Shown here: one piece after another, positions 8,755 through 18,210 of the stretch | How the letters are laid out: every line of letters starts with the position of its first letter | Position numbering within the stretch: the first letter of the stretch is position 1 | DNA from: an uncultured Oscillospiraceae bacterium | GTDB taxonomy: Bacteria > Bacillota > Clostridia > Oscillospirales > Oscillospiraceae | DNA: 64,000 bases | NCBI GenBank assembly: GCA_934569225.1 | Contig: CAKTKC010000003.1 | Span: forward strand, 89,052 to 153,051 | Reading direction: 5' to 3' | The notes under the pieces: generated by a model | The model's database searches: none | Told to the model about the DNA's origin: nothing | The model's input: the letters and a program-made list of their open reading frames with translations, nothing else | Program-made: the position numbers and the translations under genes

Positions 8755-11037
8755 TTGACCTCAAAAATAAAACAGGGAATGCACCTGCGCCAGCCTGAGA
8801 ATTCGCCGGACGGCGGATGGATTCTCCAGATGCTGGCGGCGATGCTGGCCTGCGGGGCGCTGATGTTTACGCTTGCGTCGGTGTCGGGGTTCCGGACGGG
8901 AAATCTGCTGCCCATCCTGCTGGCGGCGGGCGGGTACGTGTGCATCGCTTACGGCGTGACCATCCGGTTTCAGAAGCAGCAGTGGTTTTTCCTTGGTGCG
9001 CTGGCCGTCCTGCTTCTGCTGGTGCTCATTTGCAGACAGCAGGTGCTGGAGGGCTATCGCCTGTTCTGGAATCAGATGCGCAATACCTATACCGCCGGGA
9101 CGGGCTGGGTGCTTCCCGAATGGGAGACGCAGCTTCCGGCGGAGAAAAGCGGGCTGTGCCTGACGCTGTTTGCCGTGGCGGCGGCCAGCGCCGCAGCGCT
9201 GATTTGCTGCTGGCTGAGCAGCCGGGCGCCGGTTATTCTGGCGGTGCTGCTGCCCGCCGCCGCGTTGGCGGGAATGGCAGTTTTCAAAAGCGACGAGGTA
9301 CTTCCCGGATTGGCCGCGTTGGCGGCTGCCGTGCTGATTCTTACCTACAGCGGGTGGCAGAGCTGGAAAGCGGCGTTCCCAGTCACGTTTGGCTGGATTC
9401 TTTGTGGAATCGCGGCGGGCTTGCTGCTTCTGGGCACGTCGATTCCCGGCGTGCAGAGCTGGACGCAGAAAATCGGCGAAGACAGCCGCAAGGCCATTCA
9501 TGCCTGCCGCTATGAGACGAACAATACCGTGCTGCCCGAGGGCGACTTCACGGATTATCAGAAGCAGAACGGCACCCGGCCGGGATTGGAAGTGACCATG
9601 TCGAACCCGGAAGCCCTGTACCTGCGGGGATTCACCGGGGCTACGCTGGAAGGCGATACATGGAGCACGGTGGAGCCTGCCGTTCTGGCGCAGAATCAGG
9701 CGCTTTTATACTGGCTGAACGAAAACGCCTTCCACCCGGCGGCGCAGTATGCGTCGGCTTCCGCCGGGACGGACGGGGGAACGGGCAGCGTTTCCATTCA
9801 GAATATTGGCGCGTGCAGCGCTTATCAATACGTTCCCTTCTCCCTGCGGGACACGGGAAATTTACCGGCGGAAAATCTGAAAGAGGACAGCCTTCTCTCC
9901 GACGGGGAGAGGACGTACCGGTACTCCGTGGTGACCGGCGGCAAAAGTGGCATCGAGCGGACCCTGTCGTGGCTGCAAAACACCGATGACGCGCAGGTGC
10001 TGCAATACCGGAGGGCGGAAAGCGCGTACCGAAGCTTCGTGTACCGCAATTACCTTCAGGTTCCGGAAAGCGTGACCCGGCTGCTGGGGAAGTACTGGGA
10101 CGAAATCGCGGCGGGCTACGGCTCCCGGGAAAATCTCACCCTGCCTCAGGCGCAGGCCTGCACGTTGACGTTCCTGAGCCGGTGCTTCCCGGAGGAAGGA
10201 ACGCCGGAGGATATGGAGCTGCCCCTGACCGCGGCGGAGGGGACGAGCTTCCAGTACGCCACGGTGGCGGTCATGACCCTGCGCCATTTTGGGATTCCGG
10301 CGCGATACGCCGAAGGGTACGTCATTTCGGAAGAAATGGCCGCTGCCGCCCAGGCGGACGAGCCTCTGACCGTGGACAGCCGCTGCGCCCGGGCGTGGGC
10401 GGAGGTCTATCAGGACGGGATCGGCTGGATTCCCATGGAGCTGACCCCCGGACTGGGCGAAATGCTGGAACAGAAGCCGGAGGAAAACCCGGACGAGGGA
10501 GACTCGGACAATGCCGAATCGGAGACTCAGCCGGAAGAGGAAACGACCCCCGAAGAGGACGGGACACAGGAACCTGAGCCGGACGGCGGCACCGTGACCA
10601 AAATCGCCAGAACCTTGCTGCTGGGCGTGCTGTGGGTACTTCTTGCCGTGCTTCTGCTGTTCCTGCTCCTGCTGCTCAGAAGAAAGCTGATTCGCAAGCG
10701 CAGGAAGCAGAAATATCAGCTGGAAGACGTAAATGAAGCCGTTTCCTGGATTTTCGCGGACACGGCGGCGCTGCTGGAAAAGCTGGGACTGCGCAGAGGA
10801 AACGGCTCCATGCGGACGCTGCTGGAACCGGCGAAGCGGCGCTTCGGCGGCGATTACGCAACGGCGCTGGAAAAAGCCATCAGCCTGAACGACCGCGCCC
10901 TGTTCAGCAGCCATGCGCTTGCCCAGGCGCAGAGAGAGTCGGCGCTGAAATTCTACGCCGATACCCAGGAGAGTCTAAAAAAGAATGTAAAATGGTACCA
11001 CCGGGTGTGGATGAAATGGATTCAGTGCCTGTATTAA
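8755..11037 (+). CDS. Transglutaminase-like membrane protein (TgpA type), catalytic residues replaced
   Basis: 760 aa; TTG start at 8755 with GGGAGG upstream. About six N-terminal membrane helices (residues 20-235), an extracellular region with a transglutaminase-like core (about 460-565), an acidic Glu/Pro linker, one more membrane helix (about 618-640) and a cytosolic DUF4129-like tail. Family members carry G-x-C-x-x-(F/Y)-A, then HAW, then an Asp near GW...TP. Here the first motif reads GTSFQYA (Ser498 instead of Cys), the second RAW (Arg546 instead of His) and the third Glu562. GIPARYAEGY and EVY are kept, so the fold is intact but hydrolase or transfer chemistry is unlikely. It is the usual third partner of MoxR and DUF58. 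Confidence 0.85.
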   Translation: MTSKIKQGMHLRQPENSPDGGWILQMLAAMLACGALMFTLASVSGFRTGNLLPILLAAGGYVCIAYGVTIRFQKQQWFFLGALAVLLLLVLICRQQVLEGYRLFWNQMRNTYTAGTGWVLPEWETQLPAEKSGLCLTLFAVAAASAAALICCWLSSRAPVILAVLLPAAALAGMAVFKSDEVLPGLAALAAAVLILTYSGWQSWKAAFPVTFGWILCGIAAGLLLLGTSIPGVQSWTQKIGEDSRKAIHACRYETNNTVLPEGDFTDYQKQNGTRPGLEVTMSNPEALYLRGFTGATLEGDTWSTVEPAVLAQNQALLYWLNENAFHPAAQYASASAGTDGGTGSVSIQNIGACSAYQYVPFSLRDTGNLPAENLKEDSLLSDGERTYRYSVVTGGKSGIERTLSWLQNTDDAQVLQYRRAESAYRSFVYRNYLQVPESVTRLLGKYWDEIAAGYGSRENLTLPQAQACTLTFLSRCFPEEGTPEDMELPLTAAEGTSFQYATVAVMTLRHFGIPARYAEGYVISEEMAAAAQADEPLTVDSRCARAWAEVYQDGIGWIPMELTPGLGEMLEQKPEENPDEGDSDNAESETQPEEETTPEEDGTQEPEPDGGTVTKIARTLLLGVLWVLLAVLLLFLLLLLRRKLIRKRRKQKYQLEDVNEAVSWIFADTAALLEKLGLRRGNGSMRTLLEPAKRRFGGDYATALEKAISLNDRALFSSHALAQAQRESALKFYADTQESLKKNVKWYHRVWMKWIQCLY

Positions 11038-11051
11038 GGAGAGAACATAGT

Positions 11052-14000
11052 ATGAAGAACTTGAGAAAGCGCCTTGCGTGTCTTCTGCTTTCCGCGCTGC
11101 TGCTCATCGGCTGCCTGCCGGTGACGGCGCTCGGGGCGGAAAACGGGTTTATTCTCGTGGCGGAGGCCGGCGGAAAGCTGGTCATCGCGCCGGAGTACGT
11201 TTCCTGTACGGCAGGTCAGACCGCTGCCCAGGCGCTGAGCGCCAGCGGACACACCTTCACGGGGCTGGATACCGGGATGATCTCCGCCATCGACGGCGTG
11301 GCGGGCAACTTTACCCGCAGCGACGAAAACGGCGGTTACGACCTGTCCGTCAGCGCGGCGTCCATCGGCTATCTGCGTTTCAGCGAGGATATGGACAGTA
11401 AGCCCAGCGACGGACTGAAGCAGCTGATGACCGCCATGGCGGACTATAAGAAAAAGGGCAGCGACGTTCAGGCGGCCGCCAAAAAGGAATACGACACCGC
11501 CCGGGATTTGTTCGTGGGCATCAACAGCGAGTCCGCCAAGACCCTCGCGTCGAACCTGAATGATGCGGTCAGGAACTATGAAGACACCCTCACCGGCGAG
11601 CATTATCAGGTTCGCTTCACGGACGGTTCGGCGGCGTATTCCGACGGCAACTACCCCGGCGTTTCCGTCACGGCGGTGAACGTCTATGGAAAGCAGTGGA
11701 CGGACGACGGCGACGGCGTGCTGGAGCTGCCCAAGGGCGACTACACCTTCTGTGTCGAGCAGGCGGGACTGCGGTTTGCAGGCAAAATCACGGTCAGCGC
11801 CGCCGCGACGGTATCGGCAGAGCTTCCCCAGTCGGAGTGGCTGATCACCGACACCTTCCGCATTTCCGGAAGCTACGGCGAGGAAACCAACAAGGACAAC
11901 AGATTCACGGACGAAGAGTGGCAGCCGGGGCAGTGGGCTGACAGAGAGGTGACGGTTCCGGTGCTGGACACCTTCACCGGCGCGGTCTACGCCTACGCGG
12001 AGTACGATACCGGCCTGCTGTCCGAGATCCCGACCCTGACGGCCATTTATACCCTGGCAAGCACCGGCGATCGGATGGAAAAGGCGCTTGCGTTCCAGTC
12101 CCTGGCCAGCGGCGCTTACAGCGTGCTGGCACGGGGGGCGGCGGGCAACACCGTGATCTACCGCGTCACCAGTCAGGGCGAGGACGGCTACACCTATTCC
12201 CAGGACTACACGGTGAACTTTGCCCGCGTTCCCACCCTGGCATCCATCCGGGTCGAAGATCAGAGCGGCGTAGATCAGGCGGCTTCCATTCCCTTCGCGC
12301 CGAATACCATGGCATATACTTACAAGGTTCTGGACACGGTCACGGCAGTGACGATCACGGGGCAGCCGCTGGAAACCGGCTATACCGTAACGGTGGGCGG
12401 TAAGGACGCGGCAAATGGCGTGACGGTGGACGTTTCCGGCGAGACGGTCATCCCGGTGACGGTTTCCGCCAACGGCTATTCCAGCACCTATACTTTGACG
12501 ATCCAGCCCGGCGAGGGCAGGGGACTGTCCTTCCTGTCGGAGCGTTCCGTGACCGTTGAGGTGGTCAACAGCAACGGCGTGGTGATGCCCTATACGACCC
12601 TCCGGGAGTCCGCGACCCAGAACCGCTATCGCTACATTCTGGTTCCCGGAGAGACCTATCATTACGTTGCGACCCGGAATACCTACTATCATATCATCGA
12701 CGATTTCGCCCTTGAGGAAGTGGCCGACAGCACCATCACCGTGGATTTCAGCGCTATGGGCGACTGGCTGACGGATATGGCCTACGGCATAAATGCCGCC
12801 GCTGCCTCCAGAAATTCGCTGAAAACCGACGATTCCTTCACTCCGGCGACCCACAGCTACACGGTATCTTATGAGGACACGGAGCTTGCAGTCTATGCAT
12901 GGGCCACAAGCAGTGAGAAAAACGTCGGCATTCAGGCAATTTATAACCAGGTATTCAGCAGCAGCCTGTACCACGGGAAGGAAAAAACCGTTGATCTGAC
13001 CTCCGGTGCGACTTCCGGTGAACAGCTGCAACGCCTGCTGATGCAGAGAAACCCCATTGCGGGTACGGTCACCATCCGGTTGACAAAGGAAGAAAACGGC
13101 GTTACGTTTTATCAGGATTACGTAACCCGCTTCAACCGCACGCTGACGTTGAAAGACATGACAGCCCAGTGTGACGGCGCTGTGGCGGCACTGGAAAAAG
13201 AGGATGGAACCAAGGGCTTTGCCCCCGGCGTGAAGACCTATTCCGTGACCGTCTCCATGGCGGCGCAGAATCTGGAGCTGTCCCTGTCCCGCTATGAGGA
13301 TAACCCCTGCTACGGCGAAGAGGACGTGGGCTACCGCATCAAGGTGGACGGCACGGACGTGACCACCGAAGGCGGCGCGGTCATCCCCCTGGACGGCACC
13401 ATCAACACCCAGACGGTTACGGTTACGGTGGAAAATGACAAGGCTCCGGACGGCACCGGAATCTATGCCCTGAACATTCTGAAATCTCCCCCGGTGGCAG
13501 TGACCTTCCAGGCGGAACCGGCGGATGCGCTGCTGCATCTGCGGGATGTTCTCACCGGCGTGCAGCAGCTGCCGGACGATGCGGGACATTACCTGCTCTG
13601 CGAGGGGAGCAGCTACAGCTACGCGCTGACAAAATACGGCTATGAAGCCGTGTCCGGCACCCTGACCGTGACCCGGGACGATGTCGGCGCTCTGGTGATC
13701 TCCAACGGAACGGAAACCTATCCCGTCACCGAGACGGAGGACGGCGGCGCGGCGGCCATCGCCTGGATGCTGAATGAGGCGGCGGCCAATCCTGCAATCG
13801 ACCCGTCGATCCCGGCGCAGTGGGCGGATTTCCGCGGCTCGGAGACCAACAACGGCGTCACCGGCGCCCCGCTTCCCACGGCGGCACAGGACGGCACATT
13901 GTACTGGGCGAACCAGTTGGGCGTGGGCTTTGATTCGGACGCCGTGGGCAGCCCGATTCTGGTGGACGGCGATATCATCACCTACGCGGGTGACAAGATT

Positions 14001-15611
14001 TACCGCGTGGACACCGTAAGCGGCAAGGTCAAGGCAAAGGCGAATATGGATCACAAGTCCAGCTTCTCCATCACCCCGCCGGTTTACGCGGGCGGCATGG
14101 TCTTTGTGGCGCTGTCCGGCGGCACGGTGCAGGCGTTCAACGCGGCCACGCTGGAATCTCTCTGGATTTACACGGATCCGCTGGGCGGACAGCCCAACTG
14201 CCCGCTGACGGTGAAAAACGGCTATCTCTACACCGGCTTCTGGAACAGCGAGACCGGCGACGCGAACTTCGTCTGCCTGTCCATCACCGATGAAGACCCG
14301 GCGCAGTCCAGAGAAAGCAAGTGCGCCTCCTGGTACTATACCAGCAAGGGCGGCTTCTACTGGGCAGGCGCTTACGTGTCCGACGATTTCCTGCTGGTGG
14401 GAACGGACGACGGCGCAGCCGGCTATACCAGCCAGACCTCCCGGCTGCTGCTCCTGGACACCGCCACGGGCGAGCTGCTGGACAGCTGGGACAATCTGAA
14501 CGCGGATATCCGCAGCACGGTGGTTTATGACGCCGGAACCGACGCTTACTATTTCACCTCCAAGGGCGGCACGTTCTACTCCGTCCAGGTGACCGGCGAC
14601 CGGAAGCTGACGAGCAAGTGGAGCGTGAATCTGGCAAACGGCGTGGGCGGCGTTCCCATGAGTACATCCACACCTGTGGTCTACAACGGCAGAGCCTACA
14701 TCGGCGTTTCCGGCGCGGGACAGTTTACCCCGTACTCCGGCCACAATATCACGGTGATCGACGTGGGCGCAAAGCGCATTGCCTACCGCGTGGAGACCCA
14801 GGGCTATCCCCAGACCAGCGGTCTGCTGACGACGGCCTATGAGCAGGAAAGCGGCTGTGTGTATGTCTATTTCTTCGACAACATGACCCCCGGCAAGCTG
14901 CGGGTTCTGCGGGACAGAGCCGGACAGACAACGCCGGATTACGTCACCACCGAGGGCGGCCGCACGACGGCCTACGCCCTGTTCACCCCCACGGGCGATC
15001 AGGCGCAGTATGCCATTTGCAGTCCCATCACCGACGAGTACGGCACGGTCTACTTCAAGAACGACTCGGCGCGGCTGATGGCCTACGGAAGCGCCATCGA
15101 GCGCCTTGAGATTACCCAGCAGCCGACAAAGACGACGTATGCGGAAGGGGAGACCTTCGACCCTGCCGGAATGGTCGTTACGGCGGTCTATGCCAACGGA
15201 ATGACGAGGGACGTTACGGCCTACGTGACGTATAAGACCGAGCCGCTGGATGCGGGCGATGCAGAATTCGCCATTTCCTTCCCCTATGTCATGTACCACA
15301 ACGAGGAAAACGGAACGGAGATGAACTCCGGCGTTGAGACGATGGTGCCCGCTGTCACGCTGAATCTGACCGTGGGCGATGGACTTCTCGGCGACGTCAA
15401 CGGCGACGGGAAGGTCGATCAGGCCGACGCCCAGATGATTCTGGACTTCGAGGCAAAGCACATTGACACGAAACTTTCCCTGAAGACAGCGGACGTCAGC
15501 GGCGACGGGGTCATCGACAGCAACGACGCCGTATTGATTCTCCAGTATGCTGCGGGAACTCTGAAGGAGTTCCCGGCGGCTGCACCGAAGGAAACGGAAG
15601 ACAAAGAATAG
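11052..15611 (+). CDS. Giant secreted beta-propeller/dockerin protein
   Basis: 1519 aa from the ATG at 11052 (GGAGAGAAC upstream). Residues 1-30 form a signal sequence; cleavage after LGA is likely, but LLIGC also resembles a lipobox. Then come an N-terminal domain of unknown type, a helical FIVAR-like segment (about 115-175), cadherin/Ig-like repeats (about 180-930), PQQ-type beta-propeller blades (about 950-1345; LVDGDIITYAGDKIYRVD, GGMVFVALSGGTVQAFN), a bacterial Ig-like domain (about 1350-1430) and a C-terminal type I dockerin (about 1447-1508) with Ca loops DVNGDGKVDQADA and DVSGDGVIDSNDA. The dockerin links it to the cohesin proteins at 1196-2970. Ligand and enzymatic activity are unknown. 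Confidence 0.85.
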   Translation: MKNLRKRLACLLLSALLLIGCLPVTALGAENGFILVAEAGGKLVIAPEYVSCTAGQTAAQALSASGHTFTGLDTGMISAIDGVAGNFTRSDENGGYDLSVSAASIGYLRFSEDMDSKPSDGLKQLMTAMADYKKKGSDVQAAAKKEYDTARDLFVGINSESAKTLASNLNDAVRNYEDTLTGEHYQVRFTDGSAAYSDGNYPGVSVTAVNVYGKQWTDDGDGVLELPKGDYTFCVEQAGLRFAGKITVSAAATVSAELPQSEWLITDTFRISGSYGEETNKDNRFTDEEWQPGQWADREVTVPVLDTFTGAVYAYAEYDTGLLSEIPTLTAIYTLASTGDRMEKALAFQSLASGAYSVLARGAAGNTVIYRVTSQGEDGYTYSQDYTVNFARVPTLASIRVEDQSGVDQAASIPFAPNTMAYTYKVLDTVTAVTITGQPLETGYTVTVGGKDAANGVTVDVSGETVIPVTVSANGYSSTYTLTIQPGEGRGLSFLSERSVTVEVVNSNGVVMPYTTLRESATQNRYRYILVPGETYHYVATRNTYYHIIDDFALEEVADSTITVDFSAMGDWLTDMAYGINAAAASRNSLKTDDSFTPATHSYTVSYEDTELAVYAWATSSEKNVGIQAIYNQVFSSSLYHGKEKTVDLTSGATSGEQLQRLLMQRNPIAGTVTIRLTKEENGVTFYQDYVTRFNRTLTLKDMTAQCDGAVAALEKEDGTKGFAPGVKTYSVTVSMAAQNLELSLSRYEDNPCYGEEDVGYRIKVDGTDVTTEGGAVIPLDGTINTQTVTVTVENDKAPDGTGIYALNILKSPPVAVTFQAEPADALLHLRDVLTGVQQLPDDAGHYLLCEGSSYSYALTKYGYEAVSGTLTVTRDDVGALVISNGTETYPVTETEDGGAAAIAWMLNEAAANPAIDPSIPAQWADFRGSETNNGVTGAPLPTAAQDGTLYWANQLGVGFDSDAVGSPILVDGDIITYAGDKIYRVDTVSGKVKAKANMDHKSSFSITPPVYAGGMVFVALSGGTVQAFNAATLESLWIYTDPLGGQPNCPLTVKNGYLYTGFWNSETGDANFVCLSITDEDPAQSRESKCASWYYTSKGGFYWAGAYVSDDFLLVGTDDGAAGYTSQTSRLLLLDTATGELLDSWDNLNADIRSTVVYDAGTDAYYFTSKGGTFYSVQVTGDRKLTSKWSVNLANGVGGVPMSTSTPVVYNGRAYIGVSGAGQFTPYSGHNITVIDVGAKRIAYRVETQGYPQTSGLLTTAYEQESGCVYVYFFDNMTPGKLRVLRDRAGQTTPDYVTTEGGRTTAYALFTPTGDQAQYAICSPITDEYGTVYFKNDSARLMAYGSAIERLEITQQPTKTTYAEGETFDPAGMVVTAVYANGMTRDVTAYVTYKTEPLDAGDAEFAISFPYVMYHNEENGTEMNSGVETMVPAVTLNLTVGDGLLGDVNGDGKVDQADAQMILDFEAKHIDTKLSLKTADVSGDGVIDSNDAVLILQYAAGTLKEFPAAAPKETEDKE

Positions 15612-15620
15612 GAGAACGTT

Positions 15621-16646
15621 ATGAACAGAAAATGGATCGCCCTTTTGCTGGCGCTGATTCTGGCGCTGTCTGTCTGCGGCTGCGCCGCAGACAAGCCGCA
15701 GACGGAGAATGTCGAAACGACTGCATCCGTGGAAACCCAGACGTCTGCCGGGCAGGGCACGGTAACGGACGAGGAGCTGACCCAGACCGCCCAGTGGCTG
15801 ATGGAACAGATTCCCCAGCCGACCTACGGCTCTGTAGGGGGCGAGTGGGCAGTGTTCGGCCTGGCACGCTCCGGCGTTGCGGTGCCGAAGGAATACTTTG
15901 AAAGCTACGGCGAAAATGTGGCGGCCTACACGGCGGAACACGGCGGCGTACTCCACGCGAAAAAATATACGGAGTATTCCCGCGTGATTCTGGCGTGGAC
16001 GGCGCTGGGGAAGGATGCCGCGGACGTTGGCGGGTTCAACCTGCTGGTTCCTCTGGCGGACTTTGACCAGACGGTATTTCAGGGAATCAACGGCCCCATT
16101 TTCGCGCTGCTGGCGCTGGACAGCGGGGCGTATGACATCCCGGAAAACACTGCCGGCACCACCCAGGCCACGCGAGACAGGTATGTGGATTACATTCTGG
16201 GCGCGGAGCTCCCCGACGGCGGCTGGTCGTTTGCGGGGGGCGACCCGGAGACGGACATCACGGCCATGGCGCTGCAGGCGCTGGCCAAATACCGCGACCG
16301 GAAGGATGTGTCCGAGGCGGTGGAGCGGGGACTGACCGTCCTGTCTCAGCAGCAGGAGGAAAACGGCGGCTTTGTCGCCTACGATTCGCAGAGCAGCGAG
16401 TCCATTGCCCAGGTGATCGTGGCGCTGACGGAGCTGGGCGTCAGCCTGACCGACTCCCGGTTCGTCAAGGGCGGGAACACGCTGGTGAGCAGACTCCTGG
16501 AATTCCGGACGGAGAACGGCGCGTTCCGGCACATCCTCGACGGGGAAGAAGACGTGATGGCCACGGAACAGGGCTTCTACGCCCTGGTGGCCGTGAGCCG
16601 GGCGGAGCAGGGAAAATCCACCCTGTACACGATGACAGGGGCGTAA
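15621..16646 (+). CDS. Alpha/alpha-toroid lipoprotein (prenyltransferase/transcobalamin alpha-like)
   Basis: 341 aa. A lipobox (SVCGC, Cys21) after a hydrophobic stretch predicts an exported lipoprotein. The rest is helical with repeated pairs of the prenyltransferase/squalene-cyclase type: GSVGGEWAVFGLARSG, YSRVILAWTALG, LPDGGWSFAGGDPETDITAMALQAL, NGGFVAYDSQSSESIAQVIVAL. No DxDD or zinc-site cluster of true cyclases or prenyltransferases is evident. The same alpha/alpha barrel forms the N-terminal half of animal intrinsic factor and transcobalamin, and the next gene encodes a DUF4430 protein matching their C-terminal half. I therefore suggest extracellular corrinoid binding (inference). Nine nt after the propeller gene, 27 nt before the DUF4430 gene. 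Confidence 0.8.
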   Translation: MNRKWIALLLALILALSVCGCAADKPQTENVETTASVETQTSAGQGTVTDEELTQTAQWLMEQIPQPTYGSVGGEWAVFGLARSGVAVPKEYFESYGENVAAYTAEHGGVLHAKKYTEYSRVILAWTALGKDAADVGGFNLLVPLADFDQTVFQGINGPIFALLALDSGAYDIPENTAGTTQATRDRYVDYILGAELPDGGWSFAGGDPETDITAMALQALAKYRDRKDVSEAVERGLTVLSQQQEENGGFVAYDSQSSESIAQVIVALTELGVSLTDSRFVKGGNTLVSRLLEFRTENGAFRHILDGEEDVMATEQGFYALVAVSRAEQGKSTLYTMTGA

Positions 16647-16673
16647 AAATACTTTCGCGGGGAGAAACAGCGA

Positions 16674-17273
16674 ATGAAGAAAAAGCGGCTTGCAAATATC
16701 GTGATGGTTCTGCTGATCGCCGTGATCGCCGTGACCGGCGTTCTGACGGCGCTTCACCTGCGGGGCGGGGAAGACAGCAATCTGGGAAGCTTGTACAAAA
16801 TTACAGCGATTCCGGACAATTCCCTCATCACCCCGGGACAGGAGGGGAATGTCTGTACTGTCACCATCGTCTGCGACACCGTTCTTAATAATTTGAGGAC
16901 GCTTGACAAAGAAAAAGCGCCTTATGTCCCGAAAGACGGAGTGATTCTGCCCAAAACCCAGGTTTCCTTCGCTCAGGGGGATACCGCCTTTGATGTGCTG
17001 CAAAGGGTAAGCACCACGGCGGATATCCAGCTGGAATACAGTTGGACGCCCATGTACGACAGCAGCTACATCGAGGGCATCAACCACCTGTATGAATTCG
17101 ACTGCGGTAAAGAATCCGGCTGGATGTACAAGGTAAACGACTGGTTCCCCAATTACGGCTGCTCGGCCTACGCGGTGGAAAACGGGGATGACATCGTCTG
17201 GTGCTACACCTGCAACGGCTTTGGAGAGGATGTTGGCGGCGGATGGGTGGCAGCTGAGGGCGGCGCGGAGTGA
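16674..17273 (+). CDS. Membrane-anchored DUF4430 protein (transcobalamin beta-like)
   Basis: 199 aa with an N-terminal membrane anchor at about 6-28 and one extracellular domain. The DUF4430 pattern is clear: VTIVCDTVL strand, TAFDVLQRVS helix, YIEGINHLYEFDCGKESGWMYKVNDWFPNYGCSAYAVENGDDIVWCYT. This family covers the C-terminal domain of transcobalamin, and bacterial members often sit beside ECF transporter genes, as here (EcfT-like gene 12 nt downstream, ECF cobalamin cluster 3 kb away). Together with the preceding toroid lipoprotein it could clamp a corrinoid between two domains encoded as separate proteins. Binding is inferred, not shown. Three Cys in the domain could form a disulfide. Confidence 0.85.
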   Translation: MKKKRLANIVMVLLIAVIAVTGVLTALHLRGGEDSNLGSLYKITAIPDNSLITPGQEGNVCTVTIVCDTVLNNLRTLDKEKAPYVPKDGVILPKTQVSFAQGDTAFDVLQRVSTTADIQLEYSWTPMYDSSYIEGINHLYEFDCGKESGWMYKVNDWFPNYGCSAYAVENGDDIVWCYTCNGFGEDVGGGWVAAEGGAE

Positions 17274-17285
17274 TGGAGGACGAAC

Positions 17286-18167
17286 ATGGGCTTTGAAAGC
17301 TGTCATCCGGCGGTAAATTTCATTTTCTTCGCCGCCGCGCTGTACGGGACGGTGTGCTTCAACCATCCGGTGTTTCTGGCAATCGCCTATGTCAGCGCCT
17401 TTGCCTACAGCGTCAGGCGGTGCGGAAAGCGGGCGGCGGCTGTTAATCTGTGCTTTTTGCCGCTGATTCTGGCGTTTGGGCTGTACTACAGCAGCTACCA
17501 CCACTTCGGCGTGACGGTGCTGAGACAGAACTTCATCGGCAACAACCTGACGGTAGAGAGCTTCGTATACGGCACGGTGACGGGACTCCGGGCGGCGGCC
17601 GTGTGTATGTGGCTGAGCTGCCTGTTCCGGGTGGTGTCCAGCGACAAGGTGCTGTACCTGTTCGGCAGAGTCAGTCCGCGGCTGTCGCTGTTTTTCACAA
17701 TTCTGCTGCGGTTCATTCCCAGAATCGGCCGGGAGGCAAGAAAAATCAACCTCGCCCAGAAGGGCATCGGCCGGGGAAGCAATCAGGGCAATTTTTTCCG
17801 GCGGTTTGTCAACTGCCTGCGGATGTTCTCCATGCTGATCACCTGGATGATCTCGGCGCTGGTGCTGGAATCCGACTCCATGCGTTCCCGGGGCAGTCTG
17901 CTTCGGGGGCGGACGGCGTTTTCCATCTACCGCTTCGACAACCGGGACAGGGCGTTCGTGATCGCGCTGTTTTTCGGCATCACCTTGACTGCCATGGGGG
18001 CGATTCTTGGGGCAACAACGATGTTTTACAACCCCAGAATCATCTGGAAACCACTGGAAAATTTAAGCGCAGTGACCGCCGTCGGCTACGCCGCGCTGTG
18101 TCAGCTGCCCATGGGGCTGGAATTCTGGACGGAATACCGGTTCCATAGAGCAAGACGCGAAGTATGA
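17286..18167 (+). CDS. EcfT-like ECF transporter transmembrane protein (no adjacent ATPase)
   Basis: 293 aa integral membrane protein with about five or six helices. It opens with ESCHPAVNFIFF, almost the same as the EcfT at 20550 (NCHPAVNFLFF), and carries the two EcfT coupling-helix motifs that grip the EcfA ATPases (RKINLAQKGIG and DSMRSRGSL). EcfT is the scaffold of energy-coupling-factor importers. This copy has no ATPase or S component of its own; the nearest are at 21413 and 23068. It ends the long plus-strand operon of DUF4430 and dockerin proteins and is followed by a strong hairpin. It may share EcfA or have become specialised. Confidence 0.88.
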   Translation: MGFESCHPAVNFIFFAAALYGTVCFNHPVFLAIAYVSAFAYSVRRCGKRAAAVNLCFLPLILAFGLYYSSYHHFGVTVLRQNFIGNNLTVESFVYGTVTGLRAAAVCMWLSCLFRVVSSDKVLYLFGRVSPRLSLFFTILLRFIPRIGREARKINLAQKGIGRGSNQGNFFRRFVNCLRMFSMLITWMISALVLESDSMRSRGSLLRGRTAFSIYRFDNRDRAFVIALFFGITLTAMGAILGATTMFYNPRIIWKPLENLSAVTAVGYAALCQLPMGLEFWTEYRFHRARREV

Positions 18168-18172
18168 AATTC

Positions 18173-18210
18173 GGGAGCCATCACACGAAAACGTGATGGC
18201 TCCCGTTTGT
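18173..18210. terminator. Intrinsic terminator between convergent genes
   Basis: Perfect 12-bp stem GGGAGCCATCAC / GTGATGGCTCCC with a short loop, followed by GTTTGTTATTT on the plus strand. It ends the operon finishing at 18167 and sits against the stop of the minus-strand rlmI, so it may work both ways. Confidence 0.88.

Noticed and set aside
8755..11037. Active protein-crosslinking transglutaminase
   Set aside because: Cys, His and Asp positions are Ser, Arg and Glu.
11034..17504. A 2156-codon open frame on the minus strand
   Set aside because: It lies antisense to four well-supported plus-strand genes and crosses all their boundaries; no recognisable domain or ribosome site. It is produced by GC-rich third positions.
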